Source: Beverwykella pulmonaria (Eukaryota; Ascomycota; Dothideomycetes; Pleosporales; Melanommataceae). Taken from it: a stretch of DNA of 64,000 nt. A program made the position numbers and the translations under genes. Below are positions 11,727-24,108 of this stretch, one piece after another; position 1 is the stretch's first letter; each line of letters begins with the position of its first letter. Where the stretch lies: NCBI GenBank assembly GCA_001599595.1, contig BCHH01000016.1:863901-927900 (forward strand). Reading direction: 5' to 3'. A model generated the notes under the pieces. That model saw only the letters and a list, made by a program, of their open reading frames with translations. It made no database searches and was not told where the DNA came from.

Positions 11727-14290
11727 ATGAGTTCATCAGTAGAGTCAGAGTTCTCGGCGAGACGAAGACGGCGCGCTTCCATGGCTTGTTTGTCATGTCG
11801 GAAGAGCCGTATCAGGGTGCGCATCGCATACTGTCAAGTATATGGACGAAGCTGATACCCTTGGATGACAGTGCAAGATTGATGCCGGTCAGAATGCGTG
11901 TAGCCAGTGTCGACAGACAGGGACAGATTGCACATTTGATTCGAGAGACGGGAGGAAAAAGTATGGATATTTCTTCAGCAAACACCACGGCCCCAGCTAA
12001 TATCTCACAGCCGGGCCAACTCTAAAGTAGTCGCCAATGAGCTGAGCAAACGTATTCAACATCTTGAATCCCTGCTCAAAGAGAGTGGTCAGGGCCATGC
12101 AATACCCAATCAACCAATGCGAGAACAATCACATGACCAGCCGGACCATTCCCATGCCATGGATACAGACTTGGAATCGCAATGCACACCATCTTACTAC
12201 AATGAAGACCCGCCTCCGTATCTCGAAAGATCACATGCTCCACTTGCTTCACAGCCAAATGACGTTGCCGTTCACAGCAAAGCCATTGTTGGCAAGCTCA
12301 CTCCCCGGCCAGTCAAATTCGACATGGCATCCGGACGGGTTCGTTTCTTTGGACCAACAACAAACATGCACATTCTCTCACGGTCAACTTCGGACCCATC
12401 CAAAACACGCGAGAGCTTCTGGCCCATCTCCGCACTGGTCCGTGACTTGAGCCCAGAAACGCATGACTATCTGATTGATCTCTTCTTCGACTGCCACAAC
12501 TCTGCGCTGCACATTGTACACAAGTGGGCCTTTTTTGATGACTTGAAGACAGGTGGTACACAGTTCTACTCGAATTTCTTACACATGTGCATGTTGGCCG
12601 AAGGCTACAGATATGCTGACAAGTCACGCCCTGATATCAAGAAACTTGCGTGTCCAGCGTTAAACTCCGATTCGTCAACTTTTCACACAAAGGCAAAGAA
12701 GATGGCGGAACTTGAGCTCGTGAAGCCAGGCGGGGTACCTTCAATCCAAGCGTTCTTTCTTCTTGGAGATCTGGAAGTAGGTATCGGAAGAGATGACGTC
12801 GGGTGGATGTTTTCTGGAATGGCATTTAGATTGTTGTTCGATGTGGGGTTGCATGTTCAACCGAGCGAGTTGATGTTGACGGATCGGGAAGTGCAGATTA
12901 GGCACATGGTGCTTTGGGCTTGTATCATGAACGATGTGTAAGTCCTCACTCCCTGTCCTCTTCAGTTCTGTTAATGTTACGAAGATACTGGGCCCTCTAC
13001 CTCGGACGTCCCACTTTGCTCAAATCATCTGATATGGCGCCAGCCTGTCTGACAAAGGACTTTGACCGGCTGATCGAATCCCAGACCCGGACATACGCTT
13101 ACGAGAAGACCATTGAGACACGGGTCTATGAAGCGGTGCTCCAGCTCATGGACCTCCTCGAGCCATTGTGCGAGACGAGAGACTTGAGAAAAAATTTAAA
13201 ACCAAGTGATGCGTATCTGAAGATAGCAACTCTAGATAGGATTCTCAATAATTGGTATGCTGACTTGCCGGAGAGATTGAGGTGGACCGAGGATAATATT
13301 CGAACGGCGCCAGCGAGTTTCTATCTCCTACAGTCAGTCTTCCCTCTACCCTTCTCACCGCAACTCGGCCCTACTAATGCAACACAAAGCACACAATACC
13401 ACACAGCCCTCATCCTCCTCCACCGCACCTTTCCCAGCACACCACCCTCCACCCAATCCCGGCACTCTGGCTCCACACACTTTTCCACCCTCTCACGCAA
13501 CGTCTGCGTCTCTAACGCCGTCCAAGTTGCCGAAATTATTGCTCAGTACCGCAAATGCTTCGCTATCAACCGCATTTTCGTCACTGGGCTTCAGCATGTC
13601 GGGACAGCTGCGACGGCATTGATGGCAGAGGTCAGTATCTTGCAGGCAGAAGATGGGGATCAAGTCGAGAGGAAGAGGCTGCTGCAGTATTTGGTCGAAT
13701 TGAAGACTGTGATGAGGGAGATGAGCGATATGTATCAGCCAGCTGTGCTAATGACGACGGTTGTGGGGCATTTTGTGAGGGATTCGGGGGTCGAGGAAGG
13801 TGTAGTACAGGGTCATGAGAAACAGGGTGCGAAAACGACTGATCCGGTGCTGCTAAGCAGCTCGAAAGGGAAGAAGAATCAGCCGATCACGATACCGTCA
13901 ACGACACGGACTACGCGTGCGAATACGCTTGCACCAGATATACTTTCTTCCTCATTCTTCTTCTCCTCAAACCCCACCTCAACATCAACAACAAACCCCA
14001 CTACTTCATCATCATGCGTTCCCACTCGCGACACCGCAACGCCTACGCAATCCGATCGCCGCCTGCAGACTCCCTTCGAAACCACATCCGGACTCCCTTT
14101 TCTCCCATCCTCGTGGTTCGAGGAAATGAATTGGGAGGAGGATACAGAATTTCTAAGTCTGATGGGGCTGAAGGATTTACAGGCTGTTGGAAATGGGCCG
14201 GGAGGCGGGCTCATGCATATGCATATTGGCGAGGGAATGGGTGGGTTTGAGGAGTTGGAAGGGGATGGAGGTGGATTGTACGACGGTTAA
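11727..14290 (+). CDS. Zn2Cys6 transcription factor with fungal-specific TF domain
   Basis: 784 residues in five exons: 11727-11816, 11872-11960, 12011-12937, 12985-13332, 13390-14290. The DNA-binding binuclear cluster has Cys21, 24, 31, 40, 43, 50 (CLSCRKSRIRC, then C-SQ-C-RQTGTD-C) and is split by an intron after Arg30. A dimerising coiled-coil (ELSKRIQHLESLLKE) follows. The middle domain shows the fungal-specific TF pattern, with YWALYLGRP at the third junction. The fourth intron (13333-13389, 57 bp) is a multiple of three without a stop, but has GTCAGT, a TACTAAT branch site and AAG, and its removal gives the conserved QYHTALILLHR context. Low-complexity Ser/Thr tail. Likely regulates the preceding four genes. 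Confidence 0.88.
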
Positions 14291-14452
14291 GGAGAAGCGG
14301 AGAAGTGATGCCTGTTCATTAAATCTACATGATAGAGTGGCTCAATTCCCAGGTCTATCTGCCCATCCTGGAGGTGAATTGATGTTGTGATTTGCGCGTG
14401 AGGGTGACTGAGGACGTAGTCAGCCAGGCGCGTAAAAAACAGCCTCTGTCCA

Positions 14453-15175
14453 ATGCAGGCTGCCGCCTTAATTCTTCTAGGCTTCGCTACACCGCTGGAA
14501 TTTGCATCTCGCACTTGCACTTTCTACGATCTAACTTATATGCGAGTTCCTCGTCACGATAACAAATGCCCTTCTACTAATCCCCCAAATAGTGGTAATA
14601 TACGTCAAAAACGCGGAGAGTACCTCTGGCACCTCAGTTTCAACTGGCCCTCCAACAGCGACTCGTGGCTACGCATCCTTACTGTGCCAGGAACCTCTCT
14701 TGGTTCTTCTGAATTTGGTGTCCTTCTCCAAGCCACCTCAACCGATGGCGAGAAGGAGAGTGTCAACATTCGCGATAACGTGCCGTCGGACAGTTTCACA
14801 CCTGTGGCACATCGATGCGCTAAGATTGAGTGGGATTATCAAGGAGTTTGTTTTGCGTTTCGGGAGGTTGAGAGAGAAGTCTGTGTGAGAAATATTGTTG
14901 GGGCATTGGGGTGGACGGATTTTAGTCAAGAAACATTCTCTCAACGTGCGCAAGGTCAAAATATGGGCTTCCAAATCTCTTTCACTGCTAGGGCCTCTTC
15001 CTCAGTCGCGTCAGGGACATTCACGTTGGAAGACATTTTTCGGCTAGTGGGTCACATGATGAGTCACCTTAATGTTTGCTCCTGTGACTCACTTCCATAT
15101 TTGTTATCATTACTTTGCCAAGCTCCTACCGCGCTAGGTAAGACTATAGATATTTCTTCGGTAGCTCCTCCGTAG
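14453..15175 (+). CDS. Uncertain hypothetical ORF, 240 codons, overlapping a repeat
   Basis: An uninterrupted 240-codon frame with a hydrophobic N-terminus (AAALILLGFA) that could be a signal peptide. No family recognised and no introns inferred. The last ~43 codons lie in the left arm of the inverted repeat 15048-15228, so the 3' end is repeat-derived. It may be a gene truncated by the repeat or a chance frame. Confidence 0.2.
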   Translation: MQAAALILLGFATPLEFASRTCTFYDLTYMRVPRHDNKCPSTNPPNSGNIRQKRGEYLWHLSFNWPSNSDSWLRILTVPGTSLGSSEFGVLLQATSTDGEKESVNIRDNVPSDSFTPVAHRCAKIEWDYQGVCFAFREVEREVCVRNIVGALGWTDFSQETFSQRAQGQNMGFQISFTARASSSVASGTFTLEDIFRLVGHMMSHLNVCSCDSLPYLLSLLCQAPTALGKTIDISSVAPP

Positions 15176-15560
15176 AATCAATACAACAATCATCACACTC
15201 TCTCAATCTACTTCGTCGCATCACGACAACATTCACTTTCAAATCGATGTAATTTACCAGCCGTGCATTGGAAGCTTATCACATTTGGCGTGAATGTAAC
15301 ATTACAGTTTCACACATCCGTCTTGCATTTGGCATGAGCTAGATGGCTCAAGGTGTGAAAAAGCTACAAGCAGTACAATATTGTCGAAATGTGATGAGGT
15401 AGATAGAGAAAAGGATGATTGGTATTGATTCTACAGAGAAGCTACCGAAGAGATATCTATAGTCTTACTAGGCACGCTAGGAGCCTGCTAAGATACACAA
15501 TCGCGAACATTGAAGTGAGTCATATGAACAAACATTAAGGTGTCTCATCATGTGACCCAC
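15048..15560. repeat. Long inverted repeat: two ~180-bp arms around a ~150-bp spacer
   Basis: 15048-15228 and 15382-15560 are reverse complements at roughly 80-85% identity by eye. Shared landmarks: GTGGGTCACATGATGAG, GACTATAGATAT and TAGAATCAATAC on the plus strand of the left arm. The outward-facing inner ends read TGTCG..., so each arm could be a solo LTR, or the whole could be a foldback element. A third, shorter copy is at 45535-45632. Confidence 0.75.
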
Positions 15561-15683
15561 AGGCCGCAAATATTTACAAGCCGATGCACCCAAAGACATT
15601 TCAAAATGACAAAGAATCCAAGTGGACTTCAAATTCCGCTCCCAAACACCCGCCAAACTTCCTTCCCCTACCCACCCCGTCCC

Positions 15684-17015
15684 TTACATCAAGATAGCCA
15701 TTCCCATAGCTGTCGGCCCAACTCCGATCCCACCCAGCGTTGCGTGCTGCACCAACTTTTTGCTCATGACATCGACAACACTGATTGACGCGTCACTGCT
15801 CCCGTTTCCTGGACTCAATGCATACAAGAATCCTCCCGCGGCCCTTAGATCGATTAGCCCGGGGTCCTGCGCACTAGCCTGCTCCTGGCTCAAGTCAATC
15901 TTTCCGACTATACTCGCATCCTTCAAACTCATCTCTACAATTCTGTTGATACCAACATCGGTTACGAATGCTGTGTTTGTAAGCGTAGAAATCGTAGCCC
16001 AGCATGTTGCCTTCTGGTCGGTAAGGGCTTGCTTTGCGGTGAGGCTTGCAGACATCTTGGCGTCAATGGAAAGAATTCCAGCGCCGAAGGAAGCATCGGT
16101 TGCAAAAACCTGTGGTGGGCTTGCACCGGGAATTGGTTGGGACCCAAAGAGAACGGCAGTTCCCTTGGGGCTAGAACGAGTTTCCTTCATCGACAGCTTG
16201 GACGAAATTTCCGGCATTGCTCCACCACAAACGGAATTTGTTGGACTACTGCCGTCGACAGAGAAAACACTCAGGAAACCAGTGTTGTTGACGGCTGGAT
16301 TGCCTTTGACGGTGGTGAAGAGCATGGTTTGATCCTCCGAGAAGAAGGTCTGCGAAACCGTGTTTGTAGGTCCGACTGGCGGATCACTTTGTCCAAGATC
16401 GAATGATCTCAGTGCATCAAATTCCCCAATTCCTTTCTGAGAATCGAAGGTACCGCAGGAAATACCAGATTTGGATCCCGTAGTACCAACGCAGACAAGG
16501 GAATGCTTTGTCGACGCAGCAACCGTGTTCGGAAACGTTCCAGGTAAGGCGGCAGGCTGTCCAATGAGCTGCAGGCTCAATGGATCATCGGGGGAGATGG
16601 CGAACATGGATACAGTGTTTGATCCGGCATTGACTGCGAAGAGATTCTACACTGGGTCAGGCGAGAGTTTTCGAAAACGGGAACCAGGGTGACATACCTG
16701 TCCCGCAATAGTGAGAGACGATTGGGAGACCAAAGCGTCTGGTGTTGCTGGCTGTCCCTTCACATTTAAGGCTGTTCCTCCACACCCACCCGTTGCTGTG
16801 ATTGATGCGTCGCCTAGAGTGCCATCGGTGTTTATCAACACCGCAGCAATCGCATTCTCGACATTATTCGTGATAAGATACACCGCTTTACCAGTGGCGG
16901 CTTCCGGGGTTTTGCGACGTTGTATCACAGAAGTCGATTTGACCGAGGATATGGGGGATGCGAAAACAGCTGGTGCAACGAGCAAGGGAACTAAGGTGTG
17001 TCGCGTGAAATGCAT
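15684..17015 (-). CDS. Secreted beta-propeller-like protein (carboxymuconate cyclase/lactonase-like)
   Basis: 426 residues, exons 16698-17015 and 15684-16646, 51-bp intron (GTATGT ... TAG) between Gln106 and Asn107. Starts with a signal peptide (residues 1-19, hydrophobic LVPLLVAPAVFAS). The rest is made of repeated strand-rich units with patterns such as YLITNN, LFAVNAGSNTVSMF, AFVTDVGINRIVEM and FLYALSPGNGSSDASISVVD, as in fungal 3-carboxymuconate cyclase-like seven-bladed propellers. No catalytic residues can be named. Probably extracellular; the enzymatic activity suggested by the family name is not demonstrable from sequence. An upstream in-frame ATG (17051) would place the signal peptide internally, so 17015 is preferred. 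Confidence 0.8.
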
Positions 17016-19882
17016 AGTGAATGTCGTAGTGTTAAACTGCGGCAAGGACAATCAAGAGATGCGAGGAGGCAATAAAAATTGAATATTATAGGCTGGGAAC
17101 GTATCGAACGCTCGATCAAATATGACAAGAAGAAGATGATGAGAATAAGAATGCACAATGGTGGACTGAGCTGTTTGGAGGCCTGACATTTGGGTACGAC
17201 TATCTTCGTACTTATATCCATACCTCAGGATTCTGCAACGACCCTAGAACTGCAAAGGCACCAAATGTCCGGAGGAGCATTCTGGAAACTCGTATGTGAC
17301 GATGATTCCTCGATCGCGCATGTCCTAAAGTGGACGAAGGGCAGAAAGCATAGGGCCGCGCTAAACCAATTCAGGAGATTTTGTTGTGGAATCATGGTGA
17401 AACGTGCACGGTCAGAACTCCATGTCCAACATCTGTCCGAATAGGCCACCGGCAACGGATGCCGAAATTCGTATCTTATTTCGCTTGCTGCTACTGCCGT
17501 GAATTTCTCTCCAAATTTGAAAGGGTGCGTTGAAGAGCTCCCTAGTGCTAGTTCCATGTAGTATGATGTGGACCTAAAATTACAATAGGCCCTCTCGCAT
17601 GCCTTTTGAGGCCGCTCCTTGCGTCTAAACGCCATGGATGTATATCAAACCTCACAAGTTTGACTTCTAGAAAATTCTCCGAGGGGCTAGCGCAGACATC
17701 TACACTTTGCCATGTGATTACCATCTTAGGAAGTTGAGTAGTATCAGAGATGCTATTACAGCGTTCCTGTTAAATCAATTAGCTTTCAAAGTTGGTTTAT
17801 CAGTGTAAATTCATTCAAATTGCAGTGGATCCAGTCAATCCCACCGATGCGAGTGTGCTAGAAGGATTAAATAAATTGAAAAGAGCAGATAGGACAACGA
17901 TTATTATATATATATATCCCCGATCTAGTCATATATTATGATGTAGATGCGGGTATAGTCCAGCAGTCTAGCTTCTGCTACAGAAACACCGCATGCTGAG
18001 CTGCACGATCGCAGCAGTAACTAGAAGGTCCTCCGACAGCACCCAAGTGGCGGGTACGACTCCACTGTGTGCTAATATATTCTAGCTTTACACTGCCGCT
18101 ATGTTGTCATGGTCACACCGCTGGTCTTTGACCTATCCAACCCAGAGAAGATCTCTACCACCTCGCATTTTGTACAAAAATGTTAGTTTCGACAGTTGTA
18201 GAACACCTCGTACTCCATATCCAATATCTAGTTTCTCTCTATATAATCTCAGTAGAATGCAATATCCAGCGACACGAGATCCCAACACCTGACGTAGACA
18301 TTCCAATAGCATTTTTGGATGCTCGGGCAACTGTCAGAAGTTGTTTCACTTCTTCTACACGAAGAGAATTGTTCACTTTACTACAAAGGCTTTCTCATAA
18401 AGATGATGTGCCACATACACTATAGTGCATTACCTGCAATCTCATCTTTCCAATGAGTACGAAGGAGCCAATCCAAATACTTTTAGTAATCTGCTAGCGG
18501 CCTGTTTTGTACATAGGTATTTGAGGTGGTGAAATGTCCATAAAATGGGGCTGCTAGCCTGTGTGACACATCTCTACTATTGCTTAGCCAAATCTACGTC
18601 TGCCATCGCTGCATCGGTCGTGTGTGCAATTGGGGGATCTCGAAATGATTGAACTTCTTCGGGACATCTTGGCCCATCATTACAGCAGAGATACGTGTAG
18701 CTATCCTTATAGATGAAGTACAGATTTGGTTTCCGAAGCGCTATATCGTCATTTTATTTTAGAGCGTCGTTATGCACGCCTCAGTGTAGCTGTTCTGATG
18801 TGCTGGTCGGAACGAAATGATAGAGGGGAGGGAATCATAATTTTCAACAAGATAGGACAGATAAGTAACAGCCTTGCGTCCCTTTTTCACCGGAGTATAG
18901 AGTGTGGTTGAACTTCCGTCGTTGACTGTGTAGATAGCGTGTTGCCAGTATGGATAATTTTCCTAGACCCAAGAAGTATCTCCGATCACAACTTGCTCAT
19001 CGCTATTACCTAATCTGGGAGCTGGGACTATAGCTCGTATGCTTGGAGTGCAACTGAATAAGGTTCTGGAGATAGGGAGTGAGTGATCGTGGTGGGTTTC
19101 GATGAAAATGATTGCGAAGACAGTTCTAGCACTACAGAGGTGATACCCGATAATGGCGGCTCGGTGTTTTTAATTGTTGATGTAATGAATCAGCAACCGT
19201 TCGAAAGTTAGTGCTGGTATGTAGGGCTAAGAAAACCAGCGTGATTCCTTTCAGCATTGGGTGACAAGGTTTCGAAGTCTAGCTTTCGCCTTGTACCCTA
19301 TGCTTGAATGAACATGTCTGGATGAACCTTTGGGGCTTTTCCATGAGCTTTCCCGACCCTCCAAAGAAAACTGTAAGCAAGGTTGTGGTCATGAAGGTGT
19401 ATGAATATATGTATTGTGTATGTTCTATGTGTGATGTGCCCTTGGTGAGGTGCGATCAGCTGAGCCAGCGGAACAGTAAATCAGATGAGTCAGCACCGCA
19501 GTGGTATCCTGCTTACAAAACCCAAATATCAAATTAGCAGATACAATCCTCGCTGCCCAATACCGAAGTTGATTTATCAGCGAGTTAGAGAAGTATGTAT
19601 TTAGGAAAGAGGTTTTGGCAAAGAATAGATTGGTAGCTAGTTGAAGACTGAGATCCTGGATTGGTGTTTCATAAAGTAGATGGGGACGTTGCCAAGCAAT
19701 CCTTGATGTCTAGCTTGAACCTGTGAGAAATTTCCCGATTAAAAGCGCCGCCAGTGATGTGTTTGAAAGACCGCTTTCAAACTCTCAATGCATGTGCTCA
19801 ATCAGTGCATTATTGGATAAGAGGATCCCGCTGGCTTTCCAGAAGATATTAGATAGGGAGGCTGATATTTTAATGAATAAGA
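17016..19882. other. Gene-poor AT-rich stretch
   Basis: About 2.9 kb in which I find no supportable gene: frames are short, lack family motifs and lack plausible splice joins. A (TA)n microsatellite is at about 17902-17918. Confidence 0.45.
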
Positions 19883-21616
19883 TTATTTAAAGGACACAGG
19901 GCCAGCTCCTTCTAGCTCAGCTACCGCCATTTCCCCGCGTGCCACTTCCCGCCCTCCGGATTCGAGCTGATAATTTCTTTCTGCACTCATCTCAGAAGGC
20001 ACCCCCACCATACCTGGCTTACTGTGATAAGGTGGCAAAGGCGGAACTTCTTGCTTTCCATAACCCATGGTAATACCATTTCTCTTCTTTCTGCGCCATA
20101 TGATGAGACCGACACCTATCAGAAGAGCAACAACAGCAACAGCTCCGATCGCTATGCCCGCCGTTGCTCCAGCTGTTAGATGCTTTGAGGGGGTGTTTGG
20201 GGATGAGGGGGTAGTGGGTCCCGATGCTGGATCTTGGCTTCGTGGTGTTTCGCTCCCATCGCAGAATACGTCACTTCGTCCATTGCCTTCATCCAGAGCC
20301 TGCAGCGTGCCCATTTGTGCCTTTGTATCGGCCTGCCACAGCGAGAACGTGTTTGAATCGTGATTGACGCTCAAATACGCAGAGGAAAGGAACAGACGGC
20401 CCAAAATTGCGAGGTCGTCTGTAACTGGGTTTAAGACGATGTTGCTTATCGACGTGTTCGTGGTTACCTCGCCAGTAGCTCTGGAAATCCGCCGTTCGGG
20501 AACAACTAATTGATTATTAGGAACGCGGATGGAGATGGTGTTTTCCAGTGAGATTGTGAAATCCCCAAAGTATCTAGATATCGATCGTAAGAGACTAATC
20601 ATTTGTTTTGAAGGAGAAAACCAACTTACACGCCATTTGGGTCATACTGTTCGGTATAGAAGTTTATGCCATCACTTCGCGTCTCCGTGCCTCCAATAAA
20701 CCTCCCTCCTGCTTTGCTTTGAAAATTCTCCCAGGCCGTGGTGGGTATTGTCATCAAGCCCGCGAAGGCAGGCACAATGCATGCTTTTATGGCTGCATTT
20801 CGAGAACCCATAATACTCGTGTCCGTCCCATTTGGCCAGTTCAGTGAAAGGTCGTTGATAGTTACTACCATCCCAGTGTCACAGCCCAGCTTATAGTTTA
20901 GTATTCCAGTCATATTTGGCGCGGTACCGATCAGAGCCTGATCCAAACCTCCCAATATGAGCGCACCGGATGTTTGTTGGTCTTCAACTCCTCCCACAAG
21001 ACCCCAGAAGACTGAATATGCCCGTGAACTAATATGACCGGCGCTTTTCAGCATGTTTAGCAGCGTCGAGTTTGGCGCAAGTCCGAGTTCGGCCTGACTA
21101 TGCCATTGTCGATCGAGGTCTTTTGAGGGAATCGCGAATGTGAAATTATCAAATGAGATATTCGATTTTATGTGTAGTCCATCTTTCACCTGATCGGCGA
21201 GGATCCCGTCACTTAGTGTTTGGTTCTTCTCTATTATCGTTTCGGATGTCGAATTCGAAGAGTAATATCGACCACCGCGAAGAGTTGTACAGCCAGAGTA
21301 TGTAAACTCGGTTGAGATAGCGTCGCAGTATCCCTCAGTTCCATAGATATAAGTCTCGTTCTTATTGCTGTATCTAGAAGTAAACGACTGATGCAGCGAA
21401 AACGGAAGATGTGGTAAGCACTTACGAGCCTACGAAGAGAGAGATATTCTGGTTATTAGATCCGACTGCAATTGAAATACCTCTTAGCTTTGCTCCGTTT
21501 TCTATCTCAACATCTTTGATAGGTATTGACAATGGCCGCGGCTGGCAGGCTGCGGCTGTCGAAAAAGTGATTAGCCCACATCCCCAGAGCGCTAACGTCG
21601 CTTTGAAGCGAAGCAT
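19883..21616 (-). CDS. Membrane-anchored aspartyl-protease-like protein lacking catalytic Asp motifs
   Basis: 541 residues, exons 21426-21616, 20630-21373, 19883-20573; introns of 52 and 56 bp (both GTAAG donors, CTAG acceptors). Order: signal peptide (1-24), pepsin-like A1 fold (about 40-435), Ser/Pro-rich stalk, one membrane helix near residue 450 (AGIAIGAVAVVALLIGVGL), basic stop-transfer (WRRKKR) and a cytoplasmic tail. A1 landmarks are visible (GLAPNSTLL, FWGLVGG, GALILGGLD, ILGRLFLSSAYLSV). The first catalytic DTG site is replaced by the LFVGSYSN segment, and the second DTG/DSG by CIVPAFAGLMTIP. So it is probably a non-catalytic surface protein of the peptidase A1 family. An alternative ATG at 21661 gives a 15-residue longer leader. 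Confidence 0.82.
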
Positions 21617-24108
21617 AGCTGAAGGGACCAGTGATAAGAGGAATAAGTTATGGGTGCGCAAAAGGACACAAAGAATCTTCGTTTCACATTCGAAAGGTTA
21701 CCTGGGCCGCCGAGGTAGATATTCAAATGCACTTCACGGCTCTCGTGCGAGAGGTGCAGTCTTCATTTCGTGCGCAGCGAACCAGATGTTGGGGGCGGTT
21801 ACCGGGGCGTTGTTTCATCCAATCCTTCGAGGCGCAAATCCCTCGGGCTGACCAAGCGAACAGGGGCTTGAGCCTCTCGTCAGCCTTGCAGAAGGTCAAG
21901 GGTAGTCTGGGAGATACCTCACGGATGGGCTTCGATGGAAATAATATAATATCGAGGACACGGTGAATGGCACTCAAGGATCCAAACAAGACAAGTCTAG
22001 GATTGTTTTACCGAATGTGCATCGTCGTGACTACGTACTCGGATTCTTACCATTTGAACATATAGGCAGCACGGAATGAAATGTGGCTGAGTAGCAGTAT
22101 GACACGGGATATTTTGGTACATGAGGGCGCCTTGTTACATGCCGATCTCAGACTTCTAAATGTTCACGATACAGTACGGAAGCCGTACGGCCGGGAAATT
22201 CAATCTGTCAACTCTTGGGATTAACTTTGTTCCTTCGATTCTGGTTTTTTTGTGTTCTTGTGCAGACTGGGAGAAATTAAGCGAGCTCGTATTATGTGAC
22301 GCCTGTGTTCCAGGGTTTCAGCAAATGCGCATTCAATGCCGTGAAGAGTTTGAGGAAGGCCATGCAATCTTCATTTGGAGGACCATCCATTATCGCCACA
22401 AGCCTTTCACTGGACATTAATCCGTTCCTACATACATCGTGATTGTCTCTACTGGATCTAGCTGTAGTTCGCTAACAATATCCTGCAGATGCAGCAATTA
22501 GGCGACGTTTTGCATACTGAATGTGGCTAGTTTAATCCATGTCTCAGTTGAAAAGGAAATACGTCCGTTGCTGGGCAGCGCTTCGGATTTTCCCGATGTG
22601 GCTGTAATGTTTTGACCAACGATTTTTCGACCCCATCGCCGTACCATGATTTGTCAGGTAAGATCCTAAAATTCTCGACTGTGCCCAAGAGAATATGCTT
22701 AGACCACATTCGCATGAAAGATAATTCATCCGTCTTTCTTAACCTGTTCGCTCGCTTTATATGGTGTAAGAAGGGTTGTTGATAGCAGCGAGCAGACTTC
22801 TTGTAACATGATTGCTGGCAATCCACGCGAGCTGGCAACCCCACCAAATTTGCAACACATCACCCACCAACAATAATGGCTCAACCAACTACTAGATCGG
22901 GGCGCTGTAATGGACAGTAGGAAATTGGTAGTACTACAAAGGCTAAGAATATAGTACGTAGCTAACTGAGCTACGCACAACAGAGGCTAGGGAAGCTCAA
23001 GTACAGGTACTGGTTTGTGGCAGGTGACTGCAACAGGGGACAGTAACAGGGCAACAGGGGCGGTCTTAAGTTCTTCCGTACAGCCTCTGTAATAATATTA
23101 TACACCACCAGAAGGCCCTCGGGCAGGCTACAGGCGAACCACGTAACTATGCAGAAGTATATAGTCTTCTCGATGTCCCTGAGTCAACCTTAAGAATTTG
23201 TCTCAATCGTGAACCTAAATTCAGGCTCTCCACTTACGAAATCCTCACAGCTTACGTACGGATACTACTTCGCAGAATTACAGTCTGCAGCAGCACCGTG
23301 ATAGCTAGGACAAGCATCCTTACAATAGGTGACGCGTTGCAGAAAGTTGGTCGTAAAACCGAAGTGGAATTTACCCCATACCTGGACACCTTTGGTTGCA
23401 TACGAGCCAAGCACGCGCTGTGTTTAGTCTGTAGAGGGACCTTCTCTCCTCTGCATCTTGGCGCCTTAAACCATCTCGACGGTAGTATGAAACAATCAAT
23501 CTCTAAATCTAATACTCTAATATCTAGCATTTAAACCTGAATGCTTCATCGTCGTGACACTACCCTGGACTAGCCTAGGCAAATAGAGTGAGTAGACATA
23601 CCGCAGGTTGTAGGGATTAGTATGAGATATTTTAAGTGTGCAAACGGGCAACAATTAACTATGTTATTCTCAAAATAGAACAATACTCTTGCCGTATGCC
23701 AAAGCCTTTGTTAAGTTTGAGCATTTCAGGTAGGTTGCTATAAACCTTTTGAGCTTTTACTTCCTCACTCTTACTCTCCACTCAGAACCACCCACAACGT
23801 ACGTATATTGTCAATCATCGTTATTTACGGCTTGCATAGCCAGATGTTAACTATTTATAGGCAAATATGGCGAAACCAAAGGTTCTCGGCAAACAGAAAC
23901 GCGCCAAAGAAGCCCACGACCTGACACACCAGAAGCCTACTAGGCGCAATAAAACAAAGTACGTAAAATACCGTATCTGACCTCCCATATCTGTTATATG
24001 ATTCTAAGGCGGAACGGCTTTATTCGGAGCTAAATTGGCTCCATGTCAGTGACGGTCAAAGACGAAGCCCTTCATCCCTTGACTAGCACCTCGCCGTACA
24101 AACAAAGA
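21617..24108. other. Gene-poor stretch with one solo LTR
   Basis: About 2.5 kb. Contains the LTR-like repeat 23088-23249. A small frame starting at 23868 (about 37 codons, basic, MAKPKVLGKQKRAK) with a possible GTACGT donor was noted, but no gene could be built. Otherwise nothing recognisable. Confidence 0.4.
23088..23249 (+). repeat. Solo LTR-like repeat (short copy of the 52335-52592 family)
   Basis: Starts TGTAATAATATTATAC and ends CCTCACA. It shares with the 52.3-kb copy the ATATTATAC start, the GAAGGCCCTCGGGCAGGC block, GTATATAGTCTTCTCGA (TATA region) and the CTCAATCGT..CCTA end. It is ~95 bp shorter because the block between the GC-rich part and the TATA box is missing. No perfect target duplication is seen (GCCTC versus GCTTA). 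Confidence 0.65.

Noticed and set aside
17225..17635. 136-codon minus-strand frame
   Set aside because: No family motif, no signal or splice context, and poor start context in a gene-poor region.
23868..24040. Small basic ORF MAKPKVLGKQKRAK... with possible intron
   Set aside because: Too short, ends soon after the putative splice, no recognisable family; recorded only as a note.
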